Shown piece by piece: positions 21,065-31,820 of a DNA stretch of 64,000 nucleotides. The DNA is from Blastobasis lacticolella (Eukaryota; Arthropoda; Insecta; Lepidoptera; Blastobasidae): positions 3,612,001-3,676,000 of the forward strand of contig LR990060.1 of NCBI GenBank assembly GCA_905147135.1, in the 5' to 3' direction. The notes under the pieces are model-generated. The model ran no database searches, was not told the DNA's origin, and worked only from the letters and a program-made list of their open reading frames with translations. How positions within the stretch are numbered: position 1 is the stretch's first letter; every line of letters starts with the position of its first letter. Made by a program: the position numbers and the translations under genes.

Positions 21065-21140
21065 TACAGTGAGGGATAACAATGTAGGGAAACCTGCACA
21101 TTTAGGCGACAAAATGTGTAACTGTGATCCGATCAGCTGG
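21065..21140 (+). mobile_element. SINE-A, internal fragment
   Basis: Retains ACCTGCACATTTAGGCGAC and GTGTAACTGTGATCC, then stops where repeat O begins. Confidence 0.7.
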
Positions 21141-21547
21141 GTACCGATTCTGGTTCGCAATGCAGTTGTTATTATGTTGCAATGTAACTGTGATATTACT
21201 ATCACTACGTCGAGGTATCGAGTCAGTCCCAGCATCATCCCAGTTAAATCCAGTCAAATCATTGTTCGACCTTTGACACGTTTTCGTTGACATAATTGAA
21301 GGCAGTTTGACAACTAAGAAACATGCAACTTAGTAATTTATTTATTTATTTATTGGAGTACTAACAGCCATATAAAACAATAATGCAACTAAAGTACCAG
21401 AAAACGAATTGTGGAAAAGTTCGAACTCATGAAAGTTGCAACTCAACATCTGTCGTTTGAATAACAATCACACGCTTGACATGCGATGCAATTGTAATGT
21501 TACTGCAACTGAGACGATTTCCGTACCAGAATCGAAGCCACTCAGTG
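21141..21547 (+). repeat. Interspersed repeat O, copy 1
   Basis: Full-length match to the reverse complement of 50331-50747. Ends GTACCGATTCTGGT and ACCAGAATCGAAGCC give short terminal inverted repeats. (TTTA)n in the middle. Confidence 0.75.
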
Positions 21548-21678
21548 TGCAACTCAGTTTGACATTAGTTAATTCTACACTACGCCATCTACGTTGGCCA
21601 CTGGCAATAGCGTCAGTAGCGGATAATATTTTTTGTCAAATTCAGTCCACTGAGGAACATCGGTTAGCATTAAATTAA

Positions 21679-21783
21679 TATACATAATTCAGAAAAGAGT
21701 TATTGGTACATGACCGCAGTGGGATTCAAACCCGGTAACTCTCGGTTACGAGTCGGATATCTTAACCACTCGGCCAGCGACGT
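21679..21783 (-). mobile_element. SINE-A, 5' (tRNA-like) fragment
   Basis: The minus strand reads CGTCGCTGGCCGAGTGGTTA, GACTCGTAACCGAGAG and GGGTTTGAATCCC, ending soon after the head. Confidence 0.85.
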
Positions 21784-22139
21784 TCCTAAAGAAAATATGG
21801 GAATGTCGTTAGAAAAAAGCGTATTTCAAAGGTACCGTATAATAGAATCCGGTTTCACTACCCATCTCCCATGCACACTAAAACTTATGGGATGAGTTGG
21901 AAAGTTGTACATCTCCACCCCAAAGGCTTAGTGTCCAGTTGAGAACCGCAAATGTGTCAGAAAGGCGTAATTAGTAAAGTTTCCCCACCGTCGTAGTCGA
22001 CGCATTAGTCGAAATAAACTCGGAACAAATCCGAAGCCGGCGCGATCCCATCCCGTTTGGATTAGATATAGAGTCGGCCGAAACTTTGTTAAATGTGGTT
22101 CTAAGGATCAGGCAGAGAGAGAGAGAGAGAAACAAATAA

Positions 22140-22375
22140 ATAAATACGTTTTATCTACACTCATAGCGTAATGTTCCAATTTCATATTCGAAAACAGTTG
22201 TTTAAGGATACACTTTTTTCACGCCAGTCTACAAATTTTTAAAAAATTACTTTTCGATACAGCATTTCCCATACTAATTTCATTATAGCTGTTAGGTAAT
22301 AGTAGTTTATGCAATGCAAGACACTCATGTTTGAATACCCCCTTTTATATGACAGTAGCATAAACTACTATTATA
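22140..22375 (+). repeat. Composite repeat L, internally deleted
   Basis: Head ACTCATAGCGTAATGTTCC joined directly to the terminal palindromic block ATACCCCCTTTTATATGACA and GCATAAACTACTATTAT; the 300-bp middle is missing. Confidence 0.72.
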
Positions 22376-22484
22376 CGTTATCGCTTGCAAACCGGACAGA
22401 AAACGCACACATCACGCTCGTTGTGTCACCTCGAGCAACCGATACAAAACGTGTGGAACATAACTAGTGGACCGGGTGGTAGAA

Positions 22485-22603
22485 GCGTCGGTGCCCGAAT
22501 AGCGAAGGTATCCGACTCGGAAGCGAGAGGTACCGGCTTCGAATCCCACTGCAATCATTTACCAACTCTGACTGACTCTTTTCCGAGTTATGTACCGATG
22601 CCA
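22485..22603 (+). mobile_element. SINE-A, 5' half
   Basis: Head with GTCGGTGCCCGAATAGCGAA and B-box-like GGCTTCGAATCCC; truncated after TTTTCCGAGTTATGTACCGA. Confidence 0.82.
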
Positions 22604-23910
22604 TTACCATAAAATAGGCAACAGCGTTTTCTGTACAGTATCCTGTTTATTAATCTCCGACATAGTTGCCCTGACGACGAGGAGTACCCTGAATACCCCG
22701 CGGCTCTTTTCATTAGTTCCAAAAAACGTGCATGGCCAAATAAGGCGATCGCGAAAACAGGTACAAAGGCACATCGCACCAACAATAACTGGCGAATGAA
22801 AGGAGTTCGTCCATCAAATATCAATTGCACGTGATAGGGCCCATTTGGCGGGAACGGGTGAAGGGTATAAAAGAGCCATAGAGAGAATTAATGCCCCAGC
22901 CATTGAGTTGGACTGCGTATAGCACGAGTGGATTGAAAAGATGGTATCGGGTGGGTATGGGGTGTTTCTTATTGTGGATTTTATTTTTGGTACTAAGGTG
23001 GCAAATAAGCGGCTTGCCTGATGGTAAGCAGTAAAAATATTGGAAAGTTAGTTAGTTTACTTCATGGCTAAGAAATTGTTTATTTTTTGCTCCGTGGTAA
23101 GCAGTTGCCGTAACCTATTCAAATTAAGTTTGCAGCGATTTTTCAAATTAGGTATTTGTGCTTTTTTGATATAGTGTGGAATGTCAAATCCAAGTTTTCA
23201 GATAGAAGGCAAGGTCTATCTGAAAACTAGAATAAATATAAAAATATCTCAACATTTTCAGACCTGTTCCAGATTTTTCTTATAACTCGAAAATGGCAGA
23301 ATAATTTTCTATGTTGAGGTAATTTACATAAAATTTTCTACAACTTTTGCTTAACATACTTTTTAAAATTTCCAACCGTTTACGTTGTAGCAGTAGGTAA
23401 AATACCCTTTTCTTTGGGAATTGTATTAAAAAATATAGTACACAAATAATGATGAATTTTGTCAATGTTATGGCCCCCAAAATAGCACATACGTAGAATT
23501 GAAATATACACTACACTAACTGAATATTACACGGACCAAGTAAACAGAACTTCCGAACGACTTTAATACATTCAAGTAATACTCGCAATAATGTTAGGAT
23601 TTCTTGGGCCATGTGAAGATTTCATCCCGAGAAAAGGGTTCACAAAAACATGTAGTTTATCAAGAGTACGAGTACAGCCTGTAACATAAGTGGATTGGAA
23701 TTGTAGAATCAGTTATATTATAGCAATGGCTGCTGAATTATATACTTTCTAGAAGTACTGTATTTAGAACAGTACGTTACGTTGGAACTCTTGGGAAATG
23801 TACTTTAAATTCGAATAGCCTAAAATGACTTGCAACGGATTCGAATTTATGCTATCACAGACAGAACCGGACAGAAGTTAAACTAAATCAATCCTATCAT
23901 AGAAAAAACG
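22604..23910. other. No gene; LINE X2 tail at about 22977-23030 (-)
   Basis: The only recognisable piece is GGTGGCAAATAAGCGGCTTG near 23000, the minus-strand end of an X2 tail. The remainder is AT-rich with chance frames. Confidence 0.45.
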
Positions 23911-24180
23911 TCTTGACATTAATATCTGTGCTCTCACACACGAGGGTCCGGGGTCCACCCTCACCATAATCCAGGATTCGGCAGATCAGATAATTACAAT
24001 GGACTCCGTAACCCTGCTACCAGGGAAACCTGACCAAATTGGATCATGGTTACATATTCAGTCCCCTCAATGTGCGGGTTATCATTCAACTTACCTATGC
24101 ACATAACTCAGAAAAGAGTCGTTTCGAACCCGGCACCTCTCGCTTACGAGTTGAATACCTTAATTACTCGGCCATCGACA
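23911..24180 (-). mobile_element. SINE-A, nearly full-length
   Basis: On the minus strand it runs from GGCCGAGTAATTAAGGTATT to GATATTAATGTCAAGA. Part of the head/body is deleted near 24080. Confidence 0.86.
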
Positions 24181-24245
24181 AACGCAGTGATAGCGATACC
24201 AATATGTGATCTAGATTGCGCATCCTTGTCCAACCTTGCAAAGTT

Positions 24246-24361
24246 TTTTTTTATGCAATACGGTAGGCAAACAGGCAAGCGGGCCACCTGATGGAAAGTG
24301 GTCAGCACTGCCTATAGACATTAGCAAAACCGAGAGTATGGCTAATGCGTTGCCCATCTTT
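24246..24361 (-). mobile_element. LINE family X, 3' tail
   Basis: CAGGCAAGCGGGCCACCTGA, AAGTGGTCAGCACTGCC and CTATAGACATTAGCAA on the plus strand, preceded by the T-rich (minus-strand A) tail. Confidence 0.8.
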
Positions 24362-24382
24362 ATAACACGTAACAAGTTGGAA

Positions 24383-24577
24383 TAAAACAAAAACGCTTTT
24401 CGCGTCTGCCTATAATCCGCTAACTCCTCCTAAACCACACATCGAATTTCGATGCGGTTTTCACTATCAATTACAGAATTTCTTCCGGAAGGTTTACATG
24501 TATAAAACATGCACATTATAGTAAAGTAAAGCCGAGAAAACCCGTGAAAAACCAAAGCGGGTCACTAGCTAACTACC
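24383..24577 (-). repeat. Interspersed repeat U
   Basis: Inverted partner of 1934-2110. The 3' end here, ATAATCCGCTAACTCCTCC, is better preserved. Confidence 0.72.
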
Positions 24578-24913
24578 TATATTATATGAACGACACATGA
24601 CACTGCAAAGTACACAAAATACCGCCGGTATTGTATTCCCCTGCCTTCGGGGAGCATGTCCAAACATTCAAGGCGTATTTCTTTTGTTATTTGTTCCCTG
24701 CCTCGCACTCAATTTGGTAGTTCAAACTTGCGTTATTTCCCACAGGAAATATACGCAGAAAGCAAGCCTCGGGGTAAATTGATTCCAAAAATGTTGGCGC
24801 GCCTGCCTGGGACTACAAGTCTATACGAGAAGGTTACAGACTAAGTATTTACTCACAATGCGCAAACTCACAGGGTTCCAACTGATAATACTGTGCTATC
24901 ATGTAGGTAATTG

Positions 24914-25157
24914 GCCTTGTGGTGTCCGGCTGAGTAGAATAGCACCAACCCCTTACACTCGTGGGTGTCGTACAAGGCGACTAATGTTTTCGAGGCAAAA
25001 TATCTAGTCTCCGTTTTCCAGTATTATATTTATAGCACTGCCTCCATAGCGATCTCCAACCCGCCTGCCAAGCGTGGAGATTATGGCAATAACTTCCCCT
25101 TTCGTAAGAGAGGCCCTTAGTCCTGCAGTGGACTGTTATGGGCTACGATGATGATGT
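24914..25157 (+). mobile_element. SINE-F, full-length
   Basis: Head CTTGTGGTGTCCGGCTGAGT; end GGGCTACGATGATGATG. The best plus-strand reference copy. Confidence 0.85.
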
Positions 25158-25420
25158 AGATTATGTAACTCCTCCGACTGGTTTCGAAATCCGCTGATGT
25201 GCACCAAGATGGCTTGCATAGCCCATCTTCGCGGCAAACTCCCGTGCACAATGTGGGCACGTAAGTTGACGACCAATCATTGAGCCGTATTTATTGCAGT
25301 GCGTTCAAACGAGCACTATGAGAACGCATACTAACGCTTTGTTTGTGAATACGGATGTAGTATTATTTATGATTAATGAAGGAGAAAGTTTGTATGTTGG
25401 TATAGGAAGGATTCTGTTTA

Positions 25421-25512
25421 GCCTAGCCTGAGGCGACTGTCTATGGATGAGTATTTTTGCCGCCAAGCAACAGTGTTTGCATTGTTGGGTTCCGGTAGCC
25501 AGTGCAATTAGA
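25421..25512 (+). mobile_element. SINE-like family D, fragment
   Basis: CCGCCAAGCAACAGTGTTTG and GTTGGGTTCCGGTAGCCAG, the same block as the reverse complement of 12190-12265. Confidence 0.6.
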
Positions 25513-25792
25513 ACATGAAGCATTTGTTTTGTACCAGTAACAGACGCTCCGATTTAGCTGGAGCCGACCAACCGTCAGCTAATGCATTCGATACTAAGTC
25601 CAGCATCCGAATTAATCCAAAAGCGACTTTATTTTATACTGCGTAAGTATTCGTATCAACTGTAACTGACGATTGGTTAGCTCCAGCCAAAACGGAACGT
25701 CTGGTACTAATTTTAGTCCTCACAGTGACAACACACTATAAAATATTACTCAAAGTTCAAAGTTCAAAGTCATTTATTTGTAACATAGGTGT

Positions 25793-26193
25793 GTATATGT
25801 CGCAGCCAAATGGGTAAATTAGCCGGTTAATTAAACGGCTAGCTATTTAATCAGTTATTTAATTGAAAATTGGCCAAATTCATGAACTTTGAAAGTAAAG
25901 TCAAATGAACGATATTGCCTTGAGTTTACGGAGCTCTTCCATTCATTGTCATAATGCTAACCTAGACTAACCAAATAGAAACCTATTGCAAACTATTATT
26001 ATACTTTGAAGTTATTGTGGGTAGGTTAGCATTGGAACAATGTGTGGAAGAGATGCGTAAACTCGAGGCAATATTGTTCTTTCAACATCACTTTTAAATT
26101 TTATGAATCTGGCAAATTTTCAACTAAATAATTGCTCAAAAAGCTAGCCGTTTAATTAACCGGCTAATTTAACCATCCGGCTGCGACATATAC
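25793..26193. repeat. 401-bp foldback MITE
   Basis: Ends GTATATGTCGCAGCC and GGCTGCGACATATAC. The first 52 bp match with about four mismatches, and similarity continues into the interior: ATATTGCCTTGAGTTTACG against the reverse complement of CGTAAACTCGAGGCAATAT. Non-coding. Not repeated elsewhere in the window. Confidence 0.9.
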
Positions 26194-26276
26194 GGAACTT
26201 AGTTGTTATAAAGTTGAAGAAACTCTCTATGTCTAGCCCTATTTTGGGCATACAAACATTAAATTTTCAGAGATAT

Positions 26277-26325
26277 TGTATTTTTGGTGACTCTGAATTT
26301 AATATTCAGAGTCACCAAAAATACA
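26277..26325. repeat. Perfect 22-bp inverted repeat, 5-nt loop
   Basis: Left arm 26277-26298 and right arm 26304-26325 pair without mismatch; the core is TTTTTGGTGACTCTGAAT. It lies between the foldback MITE and a LINE-like 3' end. Confidence 0.9.
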
Positions 26326-26620
26326 TTTAATAAACATTGTAAATCTTGGCTGCTGTCGAAGCAGGCTCTGGTGTGTGGGGTGTGACGCTGTGCAGTGGGG
26401 TGGCTGGCTACATGCTTTGGTGGCTGTGTGCTTTTTATTTATGTTTCTTGTTCTTTTTTTCCTTTTTTGACTGTGTGTGTGTGTTTGTGTGTGTGTGTGT
26501 AAGCAGGTAGTTATTTTGTAGGGAATGGCAGAATAGCAGAGGTGTGGGACTTGTGTCACACTCCTTTGTTTTGTAACTTTATAAGATGATAAATAAACTA
26601 TTATCATTATTTTTTTATTT
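26326..26620 (+). mobile_element. Probable LINE 3' UTR
   Basis: G/T-rich with a (GT)n run at 26477-26503, then GATGATAAATAAACTATTAT and a T-rich end. The style matches the LINE 3' ends at 20195 and 38400, but no coding sequence adjoins. Confidence 0.4.
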
Positions 26621-26654
26621 TAAATTAGTCACTCAGTCAAGCCTGGTGACCGAG

Positions 26655-26985
26655 TATCAAACTGTGGAGGATAAGTGGCGAGAGCATCTGTCTTGAAAGT
26701 TGTCAACACAGGTTCGAATATCGCTCGGGACCCTGTAGCCCAGTACCAATGGGACTTTTCTACTATTGCTTAGGAATTGGCACTGGTCTTGTTGCATGTT
26801 TTTGAGACTGTTAAGTCACGGTCACGGTTAAGCAGCGTTCGCAGAGTACGGGAACCTTCGGGAACTGGATGGGTGACCGTTTCGTGCTTTGAACTCGGCA
26901 CTCGGCATGACACTCGCCAAGGTCTTCCGCTGGTGACCCTGAGACTGGTTGAGCAGTCTCGTGAGACGATTAGCACCCCGTGACA
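26655..26985 (+). mobile_element. tRNA-like head plus 5S-rRNA-like SINE
   Basis: 26665-26745 looks tRNA-derived (GTGGCGAGAGC, CTTGAAA, B box GGTTCGAAT). 26830-26900 resembles the 5S rRNA internal promoter and 3' part: GGTTAAGCAGCGTTCG and ACTGGATGGGTGACCG. The last 85 bp recur inverted at 53265-53345. Whether this is one SINE or two abutting is unclear. It is not an intact 5S gene. Confidence 0.6.
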
Positions 26986-27024
26986 GTACTATAAATACAT
27001 TTTTCAACTATCTGCAATTTTGGA

Positions 27025-27286
27025 AGAAGCTAAAAAAACGACATCAAAATCGAGCATAGAACGCCGGAGAGCGAAATGTATAGGTCACATTAGACACGAA
27101 AAGCAGAATATCACGCTATTTGGGGGTAAAATAGAAGGATTGAGAGGATGTGGGGAACCTAGGAAACAATGCATGCAACAAGTAAACGAATGGTGCTGTA
27201 GCCATATAACAAAAACTAACAAAATCGATAGAAAATTGGAGATTGGCAGCAGCGACAAAGGGCAAGGCCACTTTAATTATAATTAG
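27025..27286 (+). pseudogene. RTE C-terminal fragment
   Basis: An 88-codon frame reads RRRAKCIGHIRHEK, LFGGKIEGLRGCGEPRKQC and NEWC, the pattern of the region after RT in RTE-like LINEs (…IGHV.R…, …KIEG.RG.GR.R…). No RT motifs remain. Confidence 0.65.
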
Positions 27287-27365
27287 GTAAGCTTCTTTGC
27301 GAAATAAAATGAGTAAAAAAAAATGCTTTCTCTTTCTCGCACTCTAGCTGTCTCGGTCTCTCGCT

Positions 27366-27486
27366 TTTTTTATATGCGACACAGGCGGCAAACAATCGGC
27401 CTGCGTGATGGTAAGCAGTCACCGCAGCCTATGGACGTTTGCAATACCAGGGGCATCACGCGTTGCCGACGTTTAATACCACTACT
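27366..27486 (-). mobile_element. LINE family X2, 3' tail
   Basis: GGCGGCAAACAATCGGCCTG, GTAAGCAGTCACCGCAGCC and TTGCAATACCAGGGGCATCA. Confidence 0.8.
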
Positions 27487-28230
27487 CCAAACTAGCTCTG
27501 TAAATTTTAATAAATGTGAACCTTTTCTTTAATTAGACGAATACGATCTAATACTGATATCACCACCCTGATGACAATGATCATGATACACCACTTTCCT
27601 TGACGTATTATATGTATAAATAAATATAATACTGAAAGTTTATTTGTTTTACCGGCCACATACCATCAATAATAATATTATAATATCTGCATACAGATGA
27701 TGCGATCACAGATCATTACACCCGAAGCTTAATGTGAAAACTTGAAGCCAAGCTCGAGATCGAAAGGCGCAACTTATATGGAGCGTAGTGATGGGCGATG
27801 GTTTAATAAACAATAACCGAACTATTCGAATGAATTAAACAGCCGATCGAAAAAAAATGAGCATGAAATTAAATGAAAGAGACAAAGGAATGATTATGAG
27901 AAATAAATTAAACAGTGATAATATTACAATACAATTGTTGAAATATTAAAAAAGACTAATAATAACAAAAAAGTCCTTAATTCTAACTAACCTACCGATA
28001 AAAAAATTTGATTAATTATGAGGAATGATTTATTGAGAAGTAAGGTTTTCTTACGACTTTCACCAACTTCGAATGTAGGTACCAGTGGTTTTGTGGGGTT
28101 ATTTTGGCATCCTGTTTGCTGGGATATTATAGAACCGAAATTTCGTAAGGCATAAAGTATAGTCCAGGTTCTATTATTGTATATCGTATCAGTGGTTTTC
28201 AATTCGATAGATATAAAATCATTGGAATGC
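27487..28230. other. No recognised feature
   Basis: AT-rich; no repeat or frame of interest. Confidence 0.4.
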
Positions 28231-28357
28231 TTTTTTCATTTGAATATTTTTTTATGTTATTCAGCAGACAAACAGGCAAGCGGGCCACCTGATACAAAGC
28301 CGCCGCCTATGGACATCAGCAACACCAGTCGCGCTATTAATGCGTATGGCCGCCTCT
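28231..28357 (-). mobile_element. LINE family X, 3' part (split copy)
   Basis: CAGGCAAGCGGGCCACCTGA and CTATGGACATCAGCAACACC, ending at GGCCGCCTCT. The missing upstream part resumes at about 29625, beyond an inserted LINE. Confidence 0.8.
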
Positions 28358-29628
28358 GAATAGAATAGAATAGAATAGAATATTTATTTGCTTAAAACAT
28401 GGTTACAATGATAGGTCTTAAGATAATCATCACACAGTGGCTTTCACATGTTCAGCCAGTATTAACAGGCATGCAGACTTGTTCAGCATTAATGAACATG
28501 CACCTTAGGCTACCTTAAACTCTAAAAAATCCTTGACAGAATAAAACGAGTGCTCCAATAGCCATTTATACAAGTACTTTTTAAATTTGTTTATAGGCTG
28601 TTCCTTAATTGCCAGTGGAATTTTATTAAATATTGATATAGCCATCGAATAACATTGCTTCAAATACAAAGTAGAATTTGGTGTAACTTCGTGTACAAGG
28701 CGAAATGGGTTTCGCGAATTTCTCAAAAATATGTCCTTTGCAACTTTAAATAAGCTGCGGTGACCTCTAACAAACTTTGCGACCTCAAATATATACAAGC
28801 ATGGAAGAGTTAGTACGTTTAGAGATCTAAATAGAGGACGACATGGTTCATACGGAGGCACTCTACAGATAGCTCGTATACATTTTTTTTGGACAACAAA
28901 TGCCTTATTTATATCTGTGCTGTTTCCCCAAATCAACAATCCATACCGGAGCACAGATTCCACATAACCATAATAAGCTGTAACGGCTGCATTTTTTGAT
29001 GCTGATAATACTAACTTGTGCAGCGCATAAGAAAAACTGTTTAATCTATTACAAACACTGTTTACGTGATGCTTCCAATTTAGTAATTCGTCAACTGCTA
29101 TTCCCAAAAACGTCACAACTTGAGTTTTTCTTAAAATTGTACCATCGATGTCATTATTATTCAATTCATTGCATTTATTAAAATTTATGAAATTTGATTT
29201 GTCAATATTAATGTCTAAATTATTATCATTAGTCCATACTAAAATAGATTGAAGAACATTACGAATGTCATTTTTATGGTTATTTATTCCTAGTTTTTTA
29301 TTTGTCGTCACTACAATCGAGAGGTCGTCAGCGAACAATATACTTTTATAATTATTTAATTCAATTAGGTCATTTATGTACAGGATAAATAATAAAGGTC
29401 CCAGTACGCTTCCTTGGGGAACACCTGAGTTATTACCCCTATAGTCTGATCTATGATTTTGTAGCACCTGTTTATCATTTAGTTTTGATATCTCAACGCA
29501 TTGCTGCCTATCTTCTAAGTAGGATTTTATCCAACTTAGAGCTGGCCCTCTAACTCCATTGCTTTCTAATTTCGATAACAGCAATTTATGAGAAACTAAG
29601 TCGACAGCTTTGGTCATATCGAAAAATA
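28358..29628 (-). mobile_element. 5'-truncated LINE inserted in LINE X
   Basis: Has a (TTCTA)n tail at 28358-28381, about 120 bp of 3' UTR and a 370-codon RT frame. Flanked on both sides by consecutive parts of one LINE X copy. Confidence 0.85.
28505..29628 (-). pseudogene. CR1/Jockey-group reverse transcriptase, C-terminal two thirds
   Basis: The frame begins within RT at LFFDMTKAVDLVSH, the site of the first catalytic aspartate motif (usually FD..KAFD; here AVD). Counting from the Met at 29617: GVPQGSVLGPLLFILYINDL at residues 65-84 and the catalytic FADD at 95-98. A thumb and C-terminal domain follow (…YESVLRYGLLIWGN…, …AICRVPPYEPCRPLF…). There is no internal stop over 370 codons. The endonuclease, the first RT motifs and any ORF1 are missing through 5' truncation. 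The neighbouring X fragments are its insertion target, not partners. Confidence 0.88.
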
Positions 29629-29965
29629 ATGAAGATACCCCTAATATACGAACGATTCCATGTCATAGTCCAAAGGAAACACTGTGGCTGGCAGCTCATT
29701 CCACATCCGAATCGTACGAGCGAAAAACGTTCTTTCGAACCTTCGAGTGGTGACCAACAGAGGGTCTACGTAGTGGGGATGAGTACCCAGCCCACGGCGG
29801 GTGGTGCGATGGCGGAATTGTGCTGTGGGCACCAGATCGGAAAGTTGGGAGCTGGGGAGCTCATTCCATATCCTATAGAATATGTGTCCGTTCGAATGAT
29901 CAATCGAATGAATAATTCGTATTCGCCCATCACTATTAGAGCGTAGCCTCGCGGTGGCAGCAACT
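29629..29965 (-). pseudogene. LINE family X, RT C-terminal part (split copy)
   Basis: A 63-codon minus-strand frame reads RHRTTRRGLGTHPHYVDPLL, RRFERTFFARTIRMWNELP and FPLDYDMESF, the conserved end of a non-LTR RT protein before the X tail. The continuation is at 28231-28357. Confidence 0.82.
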
Positions 29966-30730
29966 TGTTTTTTAAACTTAAGTGGGACGACGAGGCGTGG
30001 TTAGTCGGCCACTAATGCACTTTTAGTTGAGTTTTAGAACTTAGTTCCACTGTAGCGATCCAAGTTTTGATAGCCCATGTTTTTGCTTGTTAAGTGGCAA
30101 AGTTTGAGAGTAAATATTGGTTTCGTAGGTGTTTGAAATACATGGGAAAAAGTACGTTATGTATGCGTTGAAGTAGAGGTGTGGCGTGATTGTAACCTTT
30201 TCTGTGCAGATGATGACTTATTTCGTTTAAAACTTCTACAATTATGAATGTAGGCCTTGAATATGGTGCTCTCTCAAACTGGGCTAGACAGTACTTTTAG
30301 AGTAAGAATAGTTATATATGAATAAATTGTGTTACTAGTAACTGCACACTTTCTGGTTTAGGTATGGAAGTTATAAATCTGCCTTTATGACATTACACCT
30401 GTCAGTCAACATTGAAGAGTTTTAGGCCAAAACAAACAATGTTTAAGTTAATTGTTTGCGTTTACAAAGACTTTCCAATAAACATCATACGGCTTGCCAA
30501 GTGGCAAAAGTTCTCAACAGTCTAAGTTAAATAAACCTTGTAAAAACGCTTTATTCCGCCCATATTAGGCTTAATCCTGCCCATTTTAGCCCACACACCG
30601 TCAAGTTGTCATGCCACTTGTCAAGTGACTTGAAAGTGAGAGGCCGGGTATTAGTCGGCTTTTATGAAACCCGTCCGTGGATGGGGTTGATGATACGTTA
30701 TACTCTGCCGGTCACCATGATCATCATCAT
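29966..30730. other. No recognised feature
   Basis: No coding or repeat evidence. The TTGCCAAGTGGCAA word near 30495 is a short palindrome. Confidence 0.4.
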
Positions 30731-30968
30731 CATCTTTGTGTTAATGGTTGACCGGTTGTGGTCTCGCTCACAAGGGGGGCCGGGGTCCGCCTTGACCACG
30801 ATTCAGGATTTGGCAGATCAGGTAATCTGACCTCTGTGACCCTGATAACAGGGGTACCCGACCACACTGGATCATGGTTACACATTCAAATGCCTAAAAT
30901 GTACAGGTTTCATAACGATGTTTTCCCTAACCATAAGGGCATCGGTTAGTGTTCAACTATTGTACATG
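30731..30968 (-). mobile_element. SINE-A, 5'-truncated
   Basis: The 3' end CAACCGGTCAACCATTAAC, the GGCGGACCCCGG-type block and the body to TGAACACTAACCGATGCC are present; the tRNA-like head is missing. Confidence 0.85.
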
Positions 30969-31275
30969 CCGGTCCCCTATGGCACCAATAGACCAATTAG
31001 CGGTCACTAACATAGGAATATCTACATTACAGTCTAGATTTAACCCCACTCATTGATATTAAACAATAAGGGTCGGAATGGCGCAACTACGAAACAATTA
31101 AACAAGTCTGGGAAACAACAATTAACTCGATTTGGGTCGAGGATCCTCTAATTTAGTTGGCATATTAAAGTTTGCGTTTCCGAGCTAAATAGGTAAGGTG
31201 AAGTGTAGGAAAGTATTGTTTAAAATTGTTCGAGATTTTCTCTAAATTTTATGAGAGTATACATAATTGCTGTTG

Positions 31276-31512
31276 AGAAACTTTGAAAGTAGCCCCGCCC
31301 CAATTGGTGACAAAATTAAAAGTAGCCGCTTGTCATGGTTCGGCCATATTATGCGAAAAGAAGAAAATAATGTCACCAAAAGGATATTGAACATGAATGT
31401 GGATGGACACGCAAGAAGGGGAACACCAAAGAAAATATGGATGAATTGTGTGATGAGAGATATCAGTGAGCGAGAGGTGAGCGTGGAGATGACAGCGAAT
31501 AGGGATGAATGA
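31276..31512 (+). pseudogene. RTE C-terminal fragment
   Basis: The frame reads SSPAPIGDKIKSSRLSWFGH, RILNMNVDGHARRGTPKKIW and MNCVMRDISER, the RTE tail region (…W.GHVMR…, …GRGRPKKRW.DC…). Continues to about 31525, where SINE-F inserts. Confidence 0.78.
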
Positions 31513-31529
31513 AGAAAAAAAACATACTG

Positions 31530-31812
31530 TCATCATCATCATCATCACAGCCCGTAACAGTCCACTGCAGGATTTAGGGCCTCTCCCACGAAAGGGGAGG
31601 GTGTTGCCATAATCTCCACGTCTGGCAGGCGGGTTGGAGATCGCAGTGTTTAAATATAACAATGGAAAATGCTGCTGCCCATTTTCCAGACTACGGAGAC
31701 TTGATCTTTTGCCTCGAAAACATTAGTCGCCTTGTACGACACCCATGAGTGTAAGGGTGGTGCTATTCTACTCTGCCGGACACCACACGGCCGTGCCGGA
31801 TACCACACGGCC
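31530..31812 (-). mobile_element. SINE-F, full-length with 7-bp target duplication
   Basis: Flanked by AAACATA at 31520-31526 and 31814-31820. Its 5' end carries a second, partial copy of the head (CGGATACCACACGGCCG), a small 5' duplication. Confidence 0.88.
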
Positions 31813-31820
31813 GAAACATA

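Noticed and set aside
26299..26607. 102-codon minus-strand frame with His/Thr repeats
   Set aside because: Product of the (GT)n microsatellite in a LINE-like 3' end.
26830..26900. Possible 5S rRNA gene
   Set aside because: Only the internal-promoter and part of the 3' region match; the 5' half of 5S is missing.
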